Positions 1-8,109 of a DNA stretch of 40,255 nucleotides are shown here, one piece after another; position 1 is the first letter of the stretch, and each line of letters starts with the position of its first letter. Position numbers and translations under genes: made by a program. The stretch spans positions 1 through 40,255 of the forward strand of contig JAFZZM010000033.1 of assembly GCA_017615755.1 (NCBI GenBank), read 5' to 3'. Below the pieces are notes generated by a model that ran no database searches, had not been told where the DNA came from, and worked only from the letters and a program-made list of their open reading frames with translations. The stretch is from Clostridiales bacterium. GTDB lineage: Bacteria > Bacillota > Clostridia > Saccharofermentanales > Saccharofermentanaceae.

Positions 1-1
1 C

Positions 2-502
2 GTAGTATATGAAGTAGAGGGCAACGGCGCTATTGCTTCTTACATCCACATGGGTGGTAAGATCGGTGTATTCGTTGATCTCGCAACAGAAGACGATTCC
101 GTTATCGCTAAGTCCGAGTTCGCTGACTTCGCTAAGGATATCGCAATGCAGATCGCTGCTGCTAATCCGAAGTGGCTCACACGTGAGGATGTTCCGGCTT
201 CTGAAATCGAGAAAGAGACAGAGATCATCATCAACAAGAACCTCAACGAAGGTAAGCCTGAGAAGATCATCAGAGAGAGAATCCTCCCTGGTAACATCGA
301 GAAGTTCTACAAGGAGAACTGCCTCGTAGAGCAGGAATTCGTTAAGGATGATTCCAAGTCTATCGCTACGTACACAAAGGAAAGATCTTCTGCTATGGGT
401 CAGAACATCTCCATCCGTCGCTTTACCCGCTTCGAAATGGGCGAAGGTATTGCTAAGAAGGAAGAGAACTTCGCTGAAGAAGTTATGAAGCAGATCAAGT
501 AA
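2..502 (+). CDS. tsf: Elongation factor Ts, C-terminal part (5' end outside window)
   Basis: EF-Ts catalyses GDP/GTP exchange on EF-Tu during translation elongation in the cytoplasm. The frame is open from base 2 and carries the EF-Ts dimerisation-domain signature: YEVEGNGAIASYIH followed by MGGKIGVFVDL. The C-terminal part has the usual NPKWLTREDVP stretch and a conserved end with QNISIRRFTRFEMGEGI. About 167 residues are visible, so the N-terminal UBA-like and first core regions lie upstream, normally after rpsB. The gene is followed by an intrinsic terminator (525-555), so it closes the presumed rpsB-tsf operon. Family assignment is certain; only the missing 5' end limits it. Confidence 0.97.
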   Translation, partial: VVYEVEGNGAIASYIHMGGKIGVFVDLATEDDSVIAKSEFADFAKDIAMQIAAANPKWLTREDVPASEIEKETEIIINKNLNEGKPEKIIRERILPGNIEKFYKENCLVEQEFVKDDSKSIATYTKERSSAMGQNISIRRFTRFEMGEGIAKKEENFAEEVMKQIK

Positions 503-524
503 TCCTTTCTGAATCAGTTAAACC

Positions 525-555
525 AAGAGCTGTCCATTCGGGCAGCTCTTTTTTT
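525..555 (+). terminator. Intrinsic terminator after tsf
   Basis: AAGAGCTG (525-532) pairs with CAGCTCTT (543-550). The pairing extends inward through a U-G and two C-G pairs to a 4-base loop, giving an 11-bp stem. A run of T follows to 555. It lies 23 bases after the tsf stop codon. Confidence 0.93.
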
Positions 556-597
556 GCTTTGACAGAGGATGTCAAGTCTTTTTCTGCATGGGTATTT

Positions 598-606
598 TGT
601 TACAAT
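598..606 (+). promoter_or_regulatory. Extended -10 promoter for the histidine phosphatase gene
   Basis: TG at 598-599, one base, then TACAAT at 601-606 form an extended -10 element 36 bases before the start codon. No good -35 sits at 17 bases; the TTGACA at 559-564 is too far upstream. The site follows the tsf terminator, as expected for a separately transcribed gene. Confidence 0.55.
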
Positions 607-641
607 AGATACGAATAAGGGAAAGAAAAGAGGATATCGGT

Positions 642-1364
642 ATGAAGCTTGTGATCGTACGTCATGGTGACCCGGATTACGTAAATGACTGCCTGACGGA
701 GACAGGAAAGCGGGAAGTGGAACTTCTTTCAGAGAGAATGAAGAATGTGAAGGCGGATGAATGCTATTGTTCGCCGCTTCGCCGTGCACAGCAGACTGCG
801 GCACCATGTCTTGCCAAGATGAATATGAAAGCCGAGGAACTGCAATGGCTGCGTGAGTTTGCTCCTAAGGTGCAAAGACCGGAGAAGGAAGGAGTCGCCT
901 GGGACTGGGTTCCTTCTGACTGGACAAGCATGCCGTATGCTTTTGATTTTGACCGCTGGACGGAATATCCGGCTTTTGAAGATGCGCATGTACGCGAAGA
1001 GATCGACTGGATCTATTCGGAATTTGATCAGTTTCTCAGAAAGCACGGTTATGAGAAGGATGGGAAACTGTTCCGTGCTGCTGCGCCAAATAACGACACC
1101 ATCGTGTTTTTCTGCCATTTCGGGCTTGAGTGCGTGCTCCTTTCTTATTTATTGAACCTGCCGCCGCTTGTGATGTGGCATTCCATGATCGCAGCACCGA
1201 CCTCCATCACGACGGTCGTGACGGAGGAAAGACGCGAAGGCATCGCACAGTTCCGTATGACTGCCTTCGGCGATACCTCCCATCTTTATGTTGCCGGACA
1301 GGAGCCGAGCTTTTCGGGAAGATTCAGAGAGTGCTTCACAAACGAGAATGAACGTATGGACTGA
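642..1364 (+). CDS. Histidine phosphatase family protein
   Basis: This is a member of the histidine phosphatase (phosphoglycerate mutase-like) superfamily, which works through a phospho-histidine intermediate. The protein has 240 residues and opens with VRHGDPDY, giving catalytic Arg7-His8-Gly9. The second motif SPLRRAQQTA is near residue 44, and the second catalytic His159 lies in VFFCHFGLE. An AGAGGA ribosome binding site precedes the ATG. The substrate cannot be told from sequence; the family includes sugar-phosphate and nucleotide phosphatases and cofactor-dependent mutases. The acidic and Trp-rich segment around residues 83-110 (WDWVPSDW, DRWTEYP) is specific to this subgroup. The gene sits between tsf and pyrH with its own promoter, which looks like an insertion into an otherwise conserved order. 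Confidence 0.85.
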   Translation: MKLVIVRHGDPDYVNDCLTETGKREVELLSERMKNVKADECYCSPLRRAQQTAAPCLAKMNMKAEELQWLREFAPKVQRPEKEGVAWDWVPSDWTSMPYAFDFDRWTEYPAFEDAHVREEIDWIYSEFDQFLRKHGYEKDGKLFRAAAPNNDTIVFFCHFGLECVLLSYLLNLPPLVMWHSMIAAPTSITTVVTEERREGIAQFRMTAFGDTSHLYVAGQEPSFSGRFRECFTNENERMD

Positions 1365-1462
1365 GCACGGGAGAAAAAAATGTAAAAATGCACTGTGTTG
1401 TCTTTTCAGATAATGCAATTAACGATAAAATAATCTAAGTAATGAATTGGAGGATATGGGTT

Positions 1463-2170
1463 ATGAGTGAACCTATCTATAAGAGGATCCTTCTGAAGAT
1501 CAGCGGTGAGGCGCTGGCGGGTGATAAGAAGGTCGGAATTGACGATGCTACGGTACATAGCATCTGTTCCCAGATCAAGAAAGTTGCAGATCTGGGCGTA
1601 GAGGTTGCCGTGGTTGTCGGTGGCGGAAACTTCTGGCGCGGACGTACAAGCGAGCATATGGACCGAGTAACGGCTGACCATATGGGTATGCTGGCCACGA
1701 TGATGAATGCATTGGCGATCTCCGATGCACTGGAACAGGAAGGCGCGATTACGAGAGTGCTCTCCGCCGTAGAGATCAGACAGATGGCCGAGCCTTACAT
1801 CCGTAAGCGTGCGGTACGTCACCTTGAGAAGAAGAGAATCGTTATCTTTGCCTGCGGTACAGGTAACCCGTTCTTCTCCACAGATACAGCAGGTGCACTT
1901 CGTGCGACAGAGATCGAGGCTGACATCTTCTGTAAGGCCACCATGGTGGATGGTGTGTATGACAAGGATCCGCACAAGTTCGCGGATGCGGTCAAGTACA
2001 AGACCATCACACACGATGAGGTACTGGCCAAGAACCTGAAAGTTATGGATGCAACAGCTGCAGCGCTTTGCAGAGATAACGGAACCAAGATCATGGTATT
2101 TTCCATGGAAGATCCGGAAAACATCGTACGGGTCGTCCTTGGCGAAGATATAGGAACAATTGTCGGTTAA
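1463..2170 (+). CDS. pyrH: UMP kinase
   Basis: UMP kinase phosphorylates UMP to UDP in pyrimidine nucleotide synthesis and belongs to the amino acid kinase fold, not the NMP kinase fold. The 235-residue protein shows the N-terminal KISGEALAG, the glycine-rich GGGNFWRG (53-60), [14 protein letters not shown] and VDGVYDKDP, all diagnostic. I chose the ATG at 1463 because GGAGG at 1449-1453 lies 9 bases upstream; the in-frame ATG at 1442 has no ribosome binding site and would add seven atypical residues. It is followed after 24 bases by frr, forming the classic pyrH-frr pair. The AT-rich gap before it (1365-1462) may hold a promoter (TTGTCT at 1398), but no convincing -10 is spaced correctly. 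Confidence 0.97.
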   Translation: MSEPIYKRILLKISGEALAGDKKVGIDDATVHSICSQIKKVADLGVEVAVVVGGGNFWRGRTSEHMDRVTADHMGMLATMMNALAISDALEQEGAITRVLSAVEIRQMAEPYIRKRAVRHLEKKRIVIFACGTGNPFFSTDTAGALRATEIEADIFCKATMVDGVYDKDPHKFADAVKYKTITHDEVLAKNLKVMDATAAALCRDNGTKIMVFSMEDPENIVRVVLGEDIGTIVG

Positions 2171-2194
2171 GACAAACGAAAAGGAGGCTTGAAT

Positions 2195-2767
2195 ATGCCA
2201 ATGCAGGAAATCACGAAAGATGTATACGCATTCTATGAAGAGAGAATGAAGAAGACCATCAACAACCTTACGGAGAATTTCAATTCCATCCGCGCGGGTC
2301 GTGCTAACCCGCATGTTCTCGACCGTATTACCGTCGATTACTATGGTGCTCCGTCTCAGCTGAATGCTGTTGCGAATATCCAGGTACCGGAGCCGAGAAT
2401 GATCACATTGACTCCTTGGGATCCGTCTATGCTTAAAGAGATCGAGAAGGCGATCCAGGCTTCTGATCTGGGCATCAACCCGAGCAATGACGGTAAGATG
2501 ATCCGTCTGGTATTCCCGATCCTTACTGAGGAACGTCGTAAGGAACTCGTTAAGAGTGTACAGAAGTACGGTGAGGAGGGCAAAGTTGCCATCCGTAATA
2601 TCCGTCGTGAAGGTATCGATAAGTATCGCGGAATCCATAAGAAGAAGGAAATCACAGATGACGATCTGGCTGATTTTGAAGAGCAGATGCAGAAACTGAC
2701 CGACCGCTATATCAAGGAAGTCGATAAGTGCTGCGAGTCTAAGGAAAAGGATCTCATGGAGATCTGA
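2195..2767 (+). CDS. frr: Ribosome recycling factor
   Basis: RRF releases ribosomes from mRNA after termination together with EF-G. The 190-residue product is close to the usual 185 and shows the family features NFNSIRAGRANPHVLDRI, the ITLTPWDPS strand and the C-terminal IRREGIDKYR / DDLADFEEQMQKLTDRYI helix. The ATG at 2195 has GGAGG (2183-2187) seven bases upstream; an in-frame TTG at 2189 is too close to it. The gene follows pyrH in the same transcript and is closed by a strong hairpin at 2791-2835. Confidence 0.97.
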   Translation: MPMQEITKDVYAFYEERMKKTINNLTENFNSIRAGRANPHVLDRITVDYYGAPSQLNAVANIQVPEPRMITLTPWDPSMLKEIEKAIQASDLGINPSNDGKMIRLVFPILTEERRKELVKSVQKYGEEGKVAIRNIRREGIDKYRGIHKKKEITDDDLADFEEQMQKLTDRYIKEVDKCCESKEKDLMEI

Positions 2768-2790
2768 TCCGTATCTTAGGATAAATAACG

Positions 2791-2835
2791 AAGAGGTTGC
2801 CTTAGCCTGCTTTGGAATAAGGCGCCTCTTTTTTT
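2791..2835 (+). terminator. Terminator or attenuator between frr and uppS
   Basis: AAGAGG (2791-2796) pairs with CCTCTT (2825-2830). The stem continues through a U-G pair, one bulged T and GCCTTA/TAAGGC, with a 13-base loop. A T run follows (2829-2835). The uppS ribosome binding site GGAG begins at 2836, one base after the T run, so there is no room for a promoter before uppS. Confidence 0.88.
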
Positions 2836-2844
2836 GGAGAGTAT

Positions 2845-3627
2845 ATGAGTAGTAACGAAGAATCCAGGTTTTCTTTCTTTTCCAAGAAGAAAACGCCGGT
2901 AATTGATGAATCCAATCTGAAGATTCCGACCCATATCGCCGTGATCATGGACGGAAACGGAAGATGGGCCAAGAAGCGTATGCTGCCTCGTTCGGCGGGT
3001 CACCGTGCCGGCGCGGACAACTTGAAGACGCTCTGTAAAAACTGCGGCCATTACGGGATCAAATACGTTACTGTCTATGCTTTTTCTACGGAAAACTGGT
3101 CCAGACCGGAAAGCGAAGTCCATACGCTGATGGAGCTTTTCGTAGAGTATTTTGACCGCTATGATCCGGAACTGGAACAGGAAGGCATCCGTGTTAGATT
3201 TACAGGTGACATTGCAGGCCTTCCGGAGAATATCCAGGCTGTGTGTAAGCGTGCGGAAGAAGGCTCAAAACACAGAAACCGCATGACGTTGATCGTTGCT
3301 TTTAACTATGGTGGAAGAAGAGAGATCGTACAATCCTGCCAGAAGCTTGCCATGCAGGTGAAAGAAGGAAAGATCGATGCATCCGAAATCACGGAAGAGA
3401 TGTTTGCACAGAATCTTTATCTTCCGGATGTTCCGGATCCGGATCTGATCATCCGCCCGAGCGGAGAAGAGCGCACGTCGAACTTCCTGGTATGGGAAGG
3501 TGCTTATTCCGAGCTGTGGTTTTCGGACGTACTGTGGCCGGATTTCGGCATGAAAGAACTGACAGAAGCCCTCGTTGCATATACTAAGAGAGACCGCCGT
3601 TTCGGTGGCCTTTCAAAGGAGAAGTAA
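2845..3627 (+). CDS. uppS: Isoprenyl transferase (undecaprenyl diphosphate synthase)
   Basis: This enzyme condenses isopentenyl diphosphate onto farnesyl diphosphate to make the C55 carrier lipid for peptidoglycan and wall polymers. The 260-residue protein has the cis-prenyltransferase signature HIAVIMDGNGRWAKKR with catalytic Asp36, then SAGHRAG, the FNYGGRREI motif, and IIRPSGEERTSNFLVW with AYSELWFSDVLWPDF. In most homologues the Arg-Thr-Ser-Gly-Glu segment carries Thr where Pro is found here. A short Ser/Lys-rich N-terminal extension (about 25 residues) precedes the domain. GGAG lies five bases before the ATG and directly after the upstream hairpin. cdsA starts three bases after its stop codon. 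Confidence 0.96.
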   Translation: MSSNEESRFSFFSKKKTPVIDESNLKIPTHIAVIMDGNGRWAKKRMLPRSAGHRAGADNLKTLCKNCGHYGIKYVTVYAFSTENWSRPESEVHTLMELFVEYFDRYDPELEQEGIRVRFTGDIAGLPENIQAVCKRAEEGSKHRNRMTLIVAFNYGGRREIVQSCQKLAMQVKEGKIDASEITEEMFAQNLYLPDVPDPDLIIRPSGEERTSNFLVWEGAYSELWFSDVLWPDFGMKELTEALVAYTKRDRRFGGLSKEK

Positions 3628-3630
3628 TAC

Positions 3631-4491
3631 ATGAAACAAAGAATCATCACAGGAACCATATTTACGATCGCAGTCCTTGCCATTGTCGTGCCTGCGTACT
3701 TTTACCCTGTGATCATGCTTTTACTTTCCTTTATCGTATCCGTGGTGGCGATCCATGAACTGGTCAAAGCCGCAAAGAACAAGGTCAATGACATTTCCGT
3801 CGCGATATCTTTTATCGGCGGACTTCTTGGTTTCCTGCCGGCTGTTACCTGGCTTTGCGGAGGCTCTGCGGCAGAGGCCATGACGCTTTATGCGCTTTGC
3901 GTACTGACATATTGTTTTGTCACGACGATGTTTCCGCCGATCCGTAAAGAAGACCCGGATGCGATACGTTCGGGACTTGCACAATCATTGATAATTATCT
4001 ATGTATCATTTCCTATTGCATGTTTGAATACCATGGCATTGCTGATCCAGAAGGGCTGGTTTTTTGCCGTTCTCGGACTCTTTGCACCATGGATCTCGGA
4101 CGTATTTGCCTATTTTACCGGTGTCTGCTTCGGAAAGCACAAGATCGTGCCGCATATCAGTCCGAAGAAGACATGGGAAGGCTGTGTCGGCGGCGCAGTA
4201 TTCTGTTCGGTGCTGACCGCAGTGTTTTTTGCATTTGTCATGAACAGGGTCATTGACGTAAAGATCCCGTTTGCCGGTTTTGTTGCTTTGGCTGCATTAT
4301 TCGGTTTCCTTCTTTCAGTTGTATCCCAGCTGGGTGACTGGATGGCTTCGAGCATTAAGAGAATGGTCGGGATCAAAGATTTCGGTAAGTTTATGCCGGG
4401 TCACGGCGGTATGATGGACCGCTTCGACAGTGCATTCTTTACTTTGCCGGTAGCTCTTGGTCTGGCCTTTGTCGTATTGCTGGGAGTGTAA
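3631..4491 (+). CDS. cdsA: Phosphatidate cytidylyltransferase (CDP-diglyceride synthase)
   Basis: CdsA makes CDP-diacylglycerol from phosphatidic acid and CTP, the branch point of membrane phospholipid synthesis. The 286-residue protein is strongly hydrophobic with about eight predicted membrane segments. The C-terminal half carries the family features: SDVFAYFTGVCFGKHK (156-171), ISPKKTWEGCVGG (176-188), QLGDWMASSIKRM (233-245) and KDFGKFMPGHGGMMDRFDS (249-267). Its ribosome binding site AAAGGAGAAG lies inside the end of uppS. It ends one base before the dxr start, so the two are translationally linked. A phosphatidylserine decarboxylase further along the window would use lipid derived from this product. 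Confidence 0.96.
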   Translation: MKQRIITGTIFTIAVLAIVVPAYFYPVIMLLLSFIVSVVAIHELVKAAKNKVNDISVAISFIGGLLGFLPAVTWLCGGSAAEAMTLYALCVLTYCFVTTMFPPIRKEDPDAIRSGLAQSLIIIYVSFPIACLNTMALLIQKGWFFAVLGLFAPWISDVFAYFTGVCFGKHKIVPHISPKKTWEGCVGGAVFCSVLTAVFFAFVMNRVIDVKIPFAGFVALAALFGFLLSVVSQLGDWMASSIKRMVGIKDFGKFMPGHGGMMDRFDSAFFTLPVALGLAFVVLLGV

Positions 4492-4492
4492 T

Positions 4493-5659
4493 ATGAAACA
4501 TCTTTGTATTTTAGGTTCAACAGGTTCGATCGGTACGCAGACTCTCGAAGTGGTAAGAAACTTTCCTTCGGAGCTTTCTGTTGTGGCATTGACGTGTGGC
4601 GGCAATGTAGAGCTTCTGGCCAGACAGATCGTGGAGTTTTCCCCTGAGGTGGTCAGTGTTTCCACGGAAGATAAGAAAGAAGAACTGAAGCAGCTTCTTC
4701 CTGCTGAACAGAAAGTCGAGATCCTCGTTGGCGATGAAGGCAATATTGCCTGTGCGACACACAGCAAAGTGACGATCGTAGTTGCCGCGATGGTCGGCAT
4801 GCGTGGTCTGCCTTCAGTCGTAAATGCGATCAAGTGTGGAAAAGATATAGCTTTGGCCAATAAAGAGACACTGGTTTCCGGCGGATCGGTGGTCATGCCT
4901 CTGGTCAAAGAGCATAATGTAGCGCTGTTGCCTGTGGATTCCGAGCATTCGGCAATCTGGCAGTGCCTGTGGGGACAGCCGGAAGGATCACTTTCACGGA
5001 TCCTTCTTACCGCGTCAGGCGGACCGTTCCGTGGTTACAGCCGTGATATGCTTGAGAAGGTCACGCTTGAACAGGCGTTGAATCATCCTACATGGAAGAT
5101 GGGCGGAAAGATCACGATCGATTCGGCCAGCATGATGAATAAAGGTCTTGAGATCATCGAAGCCTCCTGGCTGTTTGATGTACCGGTGGATAAGATCGAA
5201 GTCGTGATCCATCCGCAGAGCATCGTTCACTCGATGATCGAGCTTTCTGACGGATCGGTCCTGGGACAGATGGGTTTCCCGAATATGATGCTTCCGATCC
5301 AGATCGCACTGTTCTATCCGGAACGCACGAAGCGTTGTGTCGAGTGCTTTTCGCCCTTTACGGCAAAGAGTTCGACATTGACGTTCGAAGCTTGCGACCG
5401 AAACGTGTTCCGACTGGTGGATGTGGCCTATCACGCGGGACATGTCGGCGGAACGCTTCCTGTTGCGATGAATGCCGCAAATGAGATGGTCGTTGCCGAT
5501 TTCCTTTCCGGAAAGGCTCAGTTTGTCGATATTGAGCGGACCGTGGAACGGGTCATGAATCAGCATGAGAAGGAAGGCGTGATATTGAAACCTTCCTTGG
5601 ACGATATTTTCGAAGTGGATCGTTGGGCAAGACAAATGGCTACTTCGGAAAAAGAATGA
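4493..5659 (+). CDS. dxr: 1-deoxy-D-xylulose 5-phosphate reductoisomerase
   Basis: Dxr (IspC) converts DXP to 2-C-methyl-D-erythritol 4-phosphate with NADPH, the committed step of the MEP isoprenoid pathway. The 388-residue protein begins with the NADPH-binding LGSTGSIGTQTLEV (7-20), followed by ALANKETLVSGG, VDSEHSAIWQCL (metal and substrate site), LTASGGPFR, HPTWKMGGKITIDSA and MNKGLEIIEA. All are canonical. I chose the ATG at 4493, since the frame extends back to 4457 only inside cdsA and the LGSTGSIG motif must be near the N terminus. Together with ispG downstream it shows the organism makes isoprenoids by the MEP route and feeds UppS. Confidence 0.97.
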   Translation: MKHLCILGSTGSIGTQTLEVVRNFPSELSVVALTCGGNVELLARQIVEFSPEVVSVSTEDKKEELKQLLPAEQKVEILVGDEGNIACATHSKVTIVVAAMVGMRGLPSVVNAIKCGKDIALANKETLVSGGSVVMPLVKEHNVALLPVDSEHSAIWQCLWGQPEGSLSRILLTASGGPFRGYSRDMLEKVTLEQALNHPTWKMGGKITIDSASMMNKGLEIIEASWLFDVPVDKIEVVIHPQSIVHSMIELSDGSVLGQMGFPNMMLPIQIALFYPERTKRCVECFSPFTAKSSTLTFEACDRNVFRLVDVAYHAGHVGGTLPVAMNAANEMVVADFLSGKAQFVDIERTVERVMNQHEKEGVILKPSLDDIFEVDRWARQMATSEKE

Positions 5660-5692
5660 TACACTAATTAGAAAGAGATCTGGGAGAAACGA

Positions 5693-7003
5693 ATGTCACC
5701 GTTAAGCATAGTCATTTGTATATTGGGATTGGGTGTTCTGGCCGCTGTACACGAGGTCGGCCACTTTATCATGGCACGGATCCTGAAGATCAAAGTGTAC
5801 GAGCTTTCGATTTTTGTCGGCCCGAAGCTTTTTTCATGGAAGAGAAAGGGCGTTGACTATTTTATCCGACTGATCCCTCTTGGCGCGTATGTGCGTTTCT
5901 CGGAGATCGATGAGGAAACAGGTGAACTGAAGGACGATAACCCGGAGAACCTGATCAATCAGGCCAGATGGAAGCGCCTTCTGGTATCTCTGGCCGGTCC
6001 TTTTATGAATATCGTACTGGGAATCATTATTTTCATGATTTGCTTTTCGGTATTCGGGTTCCTGTCACTTCGTCAGGGCATAATCGTGCAGGGCACACAG
6101 GTTGCCGATACGAGGATCGAAGTGGGTGACTCTATCGTTTCAATCAACGGCAGAAGGATCCTCTGCCAGATGGATCTTTCGTATTATCTCGATGAATGCA
6201 GCAATAAGGATTCGATCGATCTCACCATGCGTTCCGGAAAGTCCGGCGAAAAATATGATGTTACTCTTGTTCCGGATATCCAGGACCAGTATATGCTCGG
6301 CTTTACGCATTATGCCGATGTGGATGCCTACGGAGGATGGAAAGTCACCTCAGTGGATTCCAGGCAGAATAATGATTCTCCGGTAATGAAGGTCAATGAT
6401 ACGGTGCTGTCCGTTAACGATGTGCCTGTCACCGATCCTATGTGTACGGATATCATTCGTCAGTCCAACGGCGAACTGCTGTCGGTCAAGATCGTCCGTG
6501 GCGGAGAAGAGATGGTACTGGAAATGAATGCCATTAAGGTCAAGACATCGAATCTTCGTGGTATTTATCTTGACGATGGTGAGGGATTCTGGGAGTGCTT
6601 CCGCGAAGCTGTGGTATTTCCTTTCTCCTTTATCCGTATTTCCATTGATTCGCTTGCAAAAGTATTTGCGGGTTCTGTCCCGGCTTATGATGTCCTTTCC
6701 GGTCCTGTCGGTATTGCTTCGGTCGTATCCGAAGTGGTCGACGCACCTGAAGTGGAGAGCAGCATAAAGGTGGAGACGCTCCTGATCCTGGCGGGCGGTA
6801 TCTCGACCGGTCTTGCTTTTACCAATATGCTTCCGATCCCGGGTCTTGACGGTAATGCCATTGTTCTTACCGTTGTCGAGATGATCCGTGGCAAGAAACT
6901 GTCCAGAAAGGCAGAACAGGTGATCAATGTCATCGGTTTTGTCATGATCATCGGACTGGTCATCTTTGCACTGGTCTCTGATATTATCCGATTGTCGAGG
7001 TGA
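5693..7003 (+). CDS. rseP: RseP/RasP family site-2 metalloprotease
   Basis: This is a zinc intramembrane protease of the S2P family that cleaves membrane-bound regulatory proteins and signal-peptide remnants. The 436-residue protein has the N-terminal zinc motif HEVGH (20-24) in the first membrane segment, then RLIPLGAYVRF and SLAGPFMNIVLGI. One or two PDZ-like regions occupy about residues 140-285 (GDSIVSINGR; VNDTVLSVNDVPV). The C-terminal motif NMLPIPGLDGNAI supplies the third metal ligand Asp386. The common consensus has two Gly after LDG; here the residue is Asn, a minor deviation. The gene is 33 bases downstream of dxr with GGGAGA before the ATG, and it overlaps or abuts ispG. Confidence 0.93.
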   Translation: MSPLSIVICILGLGVLAAVHEVGHFIMARILKIKVYELSIFVGPKLFSWKRKGVDYFIRLIPLGAYVRFSEIDEETGELKDDNPENLINQARWKRLLVSLAGPFMNIVLGIIIFMICFSVFGFLSLRQGIIVQGTQVADTRIEVGDSIVSINGRRILCQMDLSYYLDECSNKDSIDLTMRSGKSGEKYDVTLVPDIQDQYMLGFTHYADVDAYGGWKVTSVDSRQNNDSPVMKVNDTVLSVNDVPVTDPMCTDIIRQSNGELLSVKIVRGGEEMVLEMNAIKVKTSNLRGIYLDDGEGFWECFREAVVFPFSFIRISIDSLAKVFAGSVPAYDVLSGPVGIASVVSEVVDAPEVESSIKVETLLILAGGISTGLAFTNMLPIPGLDGNAIVLTVVEMIRGKKLSRKAEQVINVIGFVMIIGLVIFALVSDIIRLSR

Positions 7004-7011
7004 GCCGGGCC

Positions 7012-8076
7012 ATGATCGAGAGGTACAAAACGCAAAAGGTAATGCTGGGAAATATCGGGATCGGCGGCGATTCCCCGGTTTCCGTGCAATCCATGAATAA
7101 TACGGATACGAGAGATGTGGAAGCGACGCTGAAACAGATTTCGGAACTGGCTTCCTGCGGCTGTGATATCACCCGCGTGGCGATCCTGAATATGGAAGCG
7201 GCCGAGGCACTCAAAGAAATCACAAAGAGAAGTCCGATCCCGGTCGTGGCCGATATTCATTTTGATTACCGTCTTGCTCTGGCATCCATTGAAAACGGAG
7301 CGGCGAAGATCCGTATCAATCCCGGTAATATCGGCGGTGACGACAGAGTAAGAAGTGTTGCGGAGAAAGCAAAAGAATACGGCATTCCGATCCGCGTTGG
7401 CGTGAATTCCGGCTCGATCGGTAAAGATATGCTGGAAAAGTACGGTGGAGTCAATGCTTCGTCGCTTTCCGAAAGTGCGCTGTATGCGATCCGGCTTCTG
7501 GAAAAACACGATTTCCGGGATATAGTCGTAAGCATGAAATCTTCTGATCCTGTACTTACGATCGAAAGTTATCGCTTACTTAGAGATAAGGTGCCGTATC
7601 CGTTCCATGTCGGCGTGACCGAAGCCGGAACGCTTCGTGAAGGCGTGATCCGTTCCAGTGTGGGCATCGGCGCGCTGCTTTCCGAAGGTATCGGCGATAC
7701 GATCCGTGTCAGCCTTACGGATGAGCCTGTTGAAGAAGTCCGTGCCGGGATCTCTATCCTGCGTTCACTCGGACTTCGTAGTCAGGGCATGAGGATGGTT
7801 TCCTGTCCTACCTGCGGACGTACACAGGTTCCGCTTATCGAAGTGGCAAAAGAAGTGGAAGCACGTATCAGTGACCTTCCTTACAGTATGACAGTAGCTG
7901 TCATGGGATGTGCCGTTAATGGACCGGGGGAAGCGAGAGAAGCGGATATCGGTATTGCCGGTGGTGTGGATGAGTTCCTGCTTTTCTGTAAGGGAAAACC
8001 TATCAAGAAGGTTTCCCAGGATAAAGCAGTAGATGAACTGATCTCAATGATCCATCAGATGAACGGCGAAAAGTAG
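7012..8076 (+). CDS. ispG: 4-hydroxy-3-methylbut-2-en-1-yl diphosphate synthase (flavodoxin)
   Basis: IspG reduces ME-cPP to HMBPP using a [4Fe-4S] cluster, the penultimate MEP pathway step. The 354-residue protein begins TQKVMLGNIGIGGDSPVSVQ and contains NNTDTRDVEAT, VADIHFDYRLAL and RINPGNIGG. Its cluster ligands are Cys265 and Cys268 (SCPTCGRTQ), Cys300 and Glu307 (GCAVNGPGEA). I chose ATG 7012 because GAGGTGA (6997-7003) sits eight bases upstream. A GTG at 7000 overlapping the rseP stop is the alternative and would add four residues. It directly follows rseP and precedes polC, as in many Clostridia. Confidence 0.97.
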   Translation: MIERYKTQKVMLGNIGIGGDSPVSVQSMNNTDTRDVEATLKQISELASCGCDITRVAILNMEAAEALKEITKRSPIPVVADIHFDYRLALASIENGAAKIRINPGNIGGDDRVRSVAEKAKEYGIPIRVGVNSGSIGKDMLEKYGGVNASSLSESALYAIRLLEKHDFRDIVVSMKSSDPVLTIESYRLLRDKVPYPFHVGVTEAGTLREGVIRSSVGIGALLSEGIGDTIRVSLTDEPVEEVRAGISILRSLGLRSQGMRMVSCPTCGRTQVPLIEVAKEVEARISDLPYSMTVAVMGCAVNGPGEAREADIGIAGGVDEFLLFCKGKPIKKVSQDKAVDELISMIHQMNGEK

Positions 8077-8109
8077 TTCTTTTAGAAAAGTATAAAGAGG
8101 AGCTTTCCT

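Noticed and set aside
559..564. TTGACA after the tsf terminator as a -35 box
   Set aside because: It is 36 bases from the TACAAT -10, far beyond the workable spacing, and overlaps the terminator T tract region.
1406..2638. 410-codon open frame on the minus strand across pyrH and frr
   Set aside because: It is antisense to two certain genes, has no recognisable domain or ribosome binding site, and arises from codon bias of the genes on the other strand.
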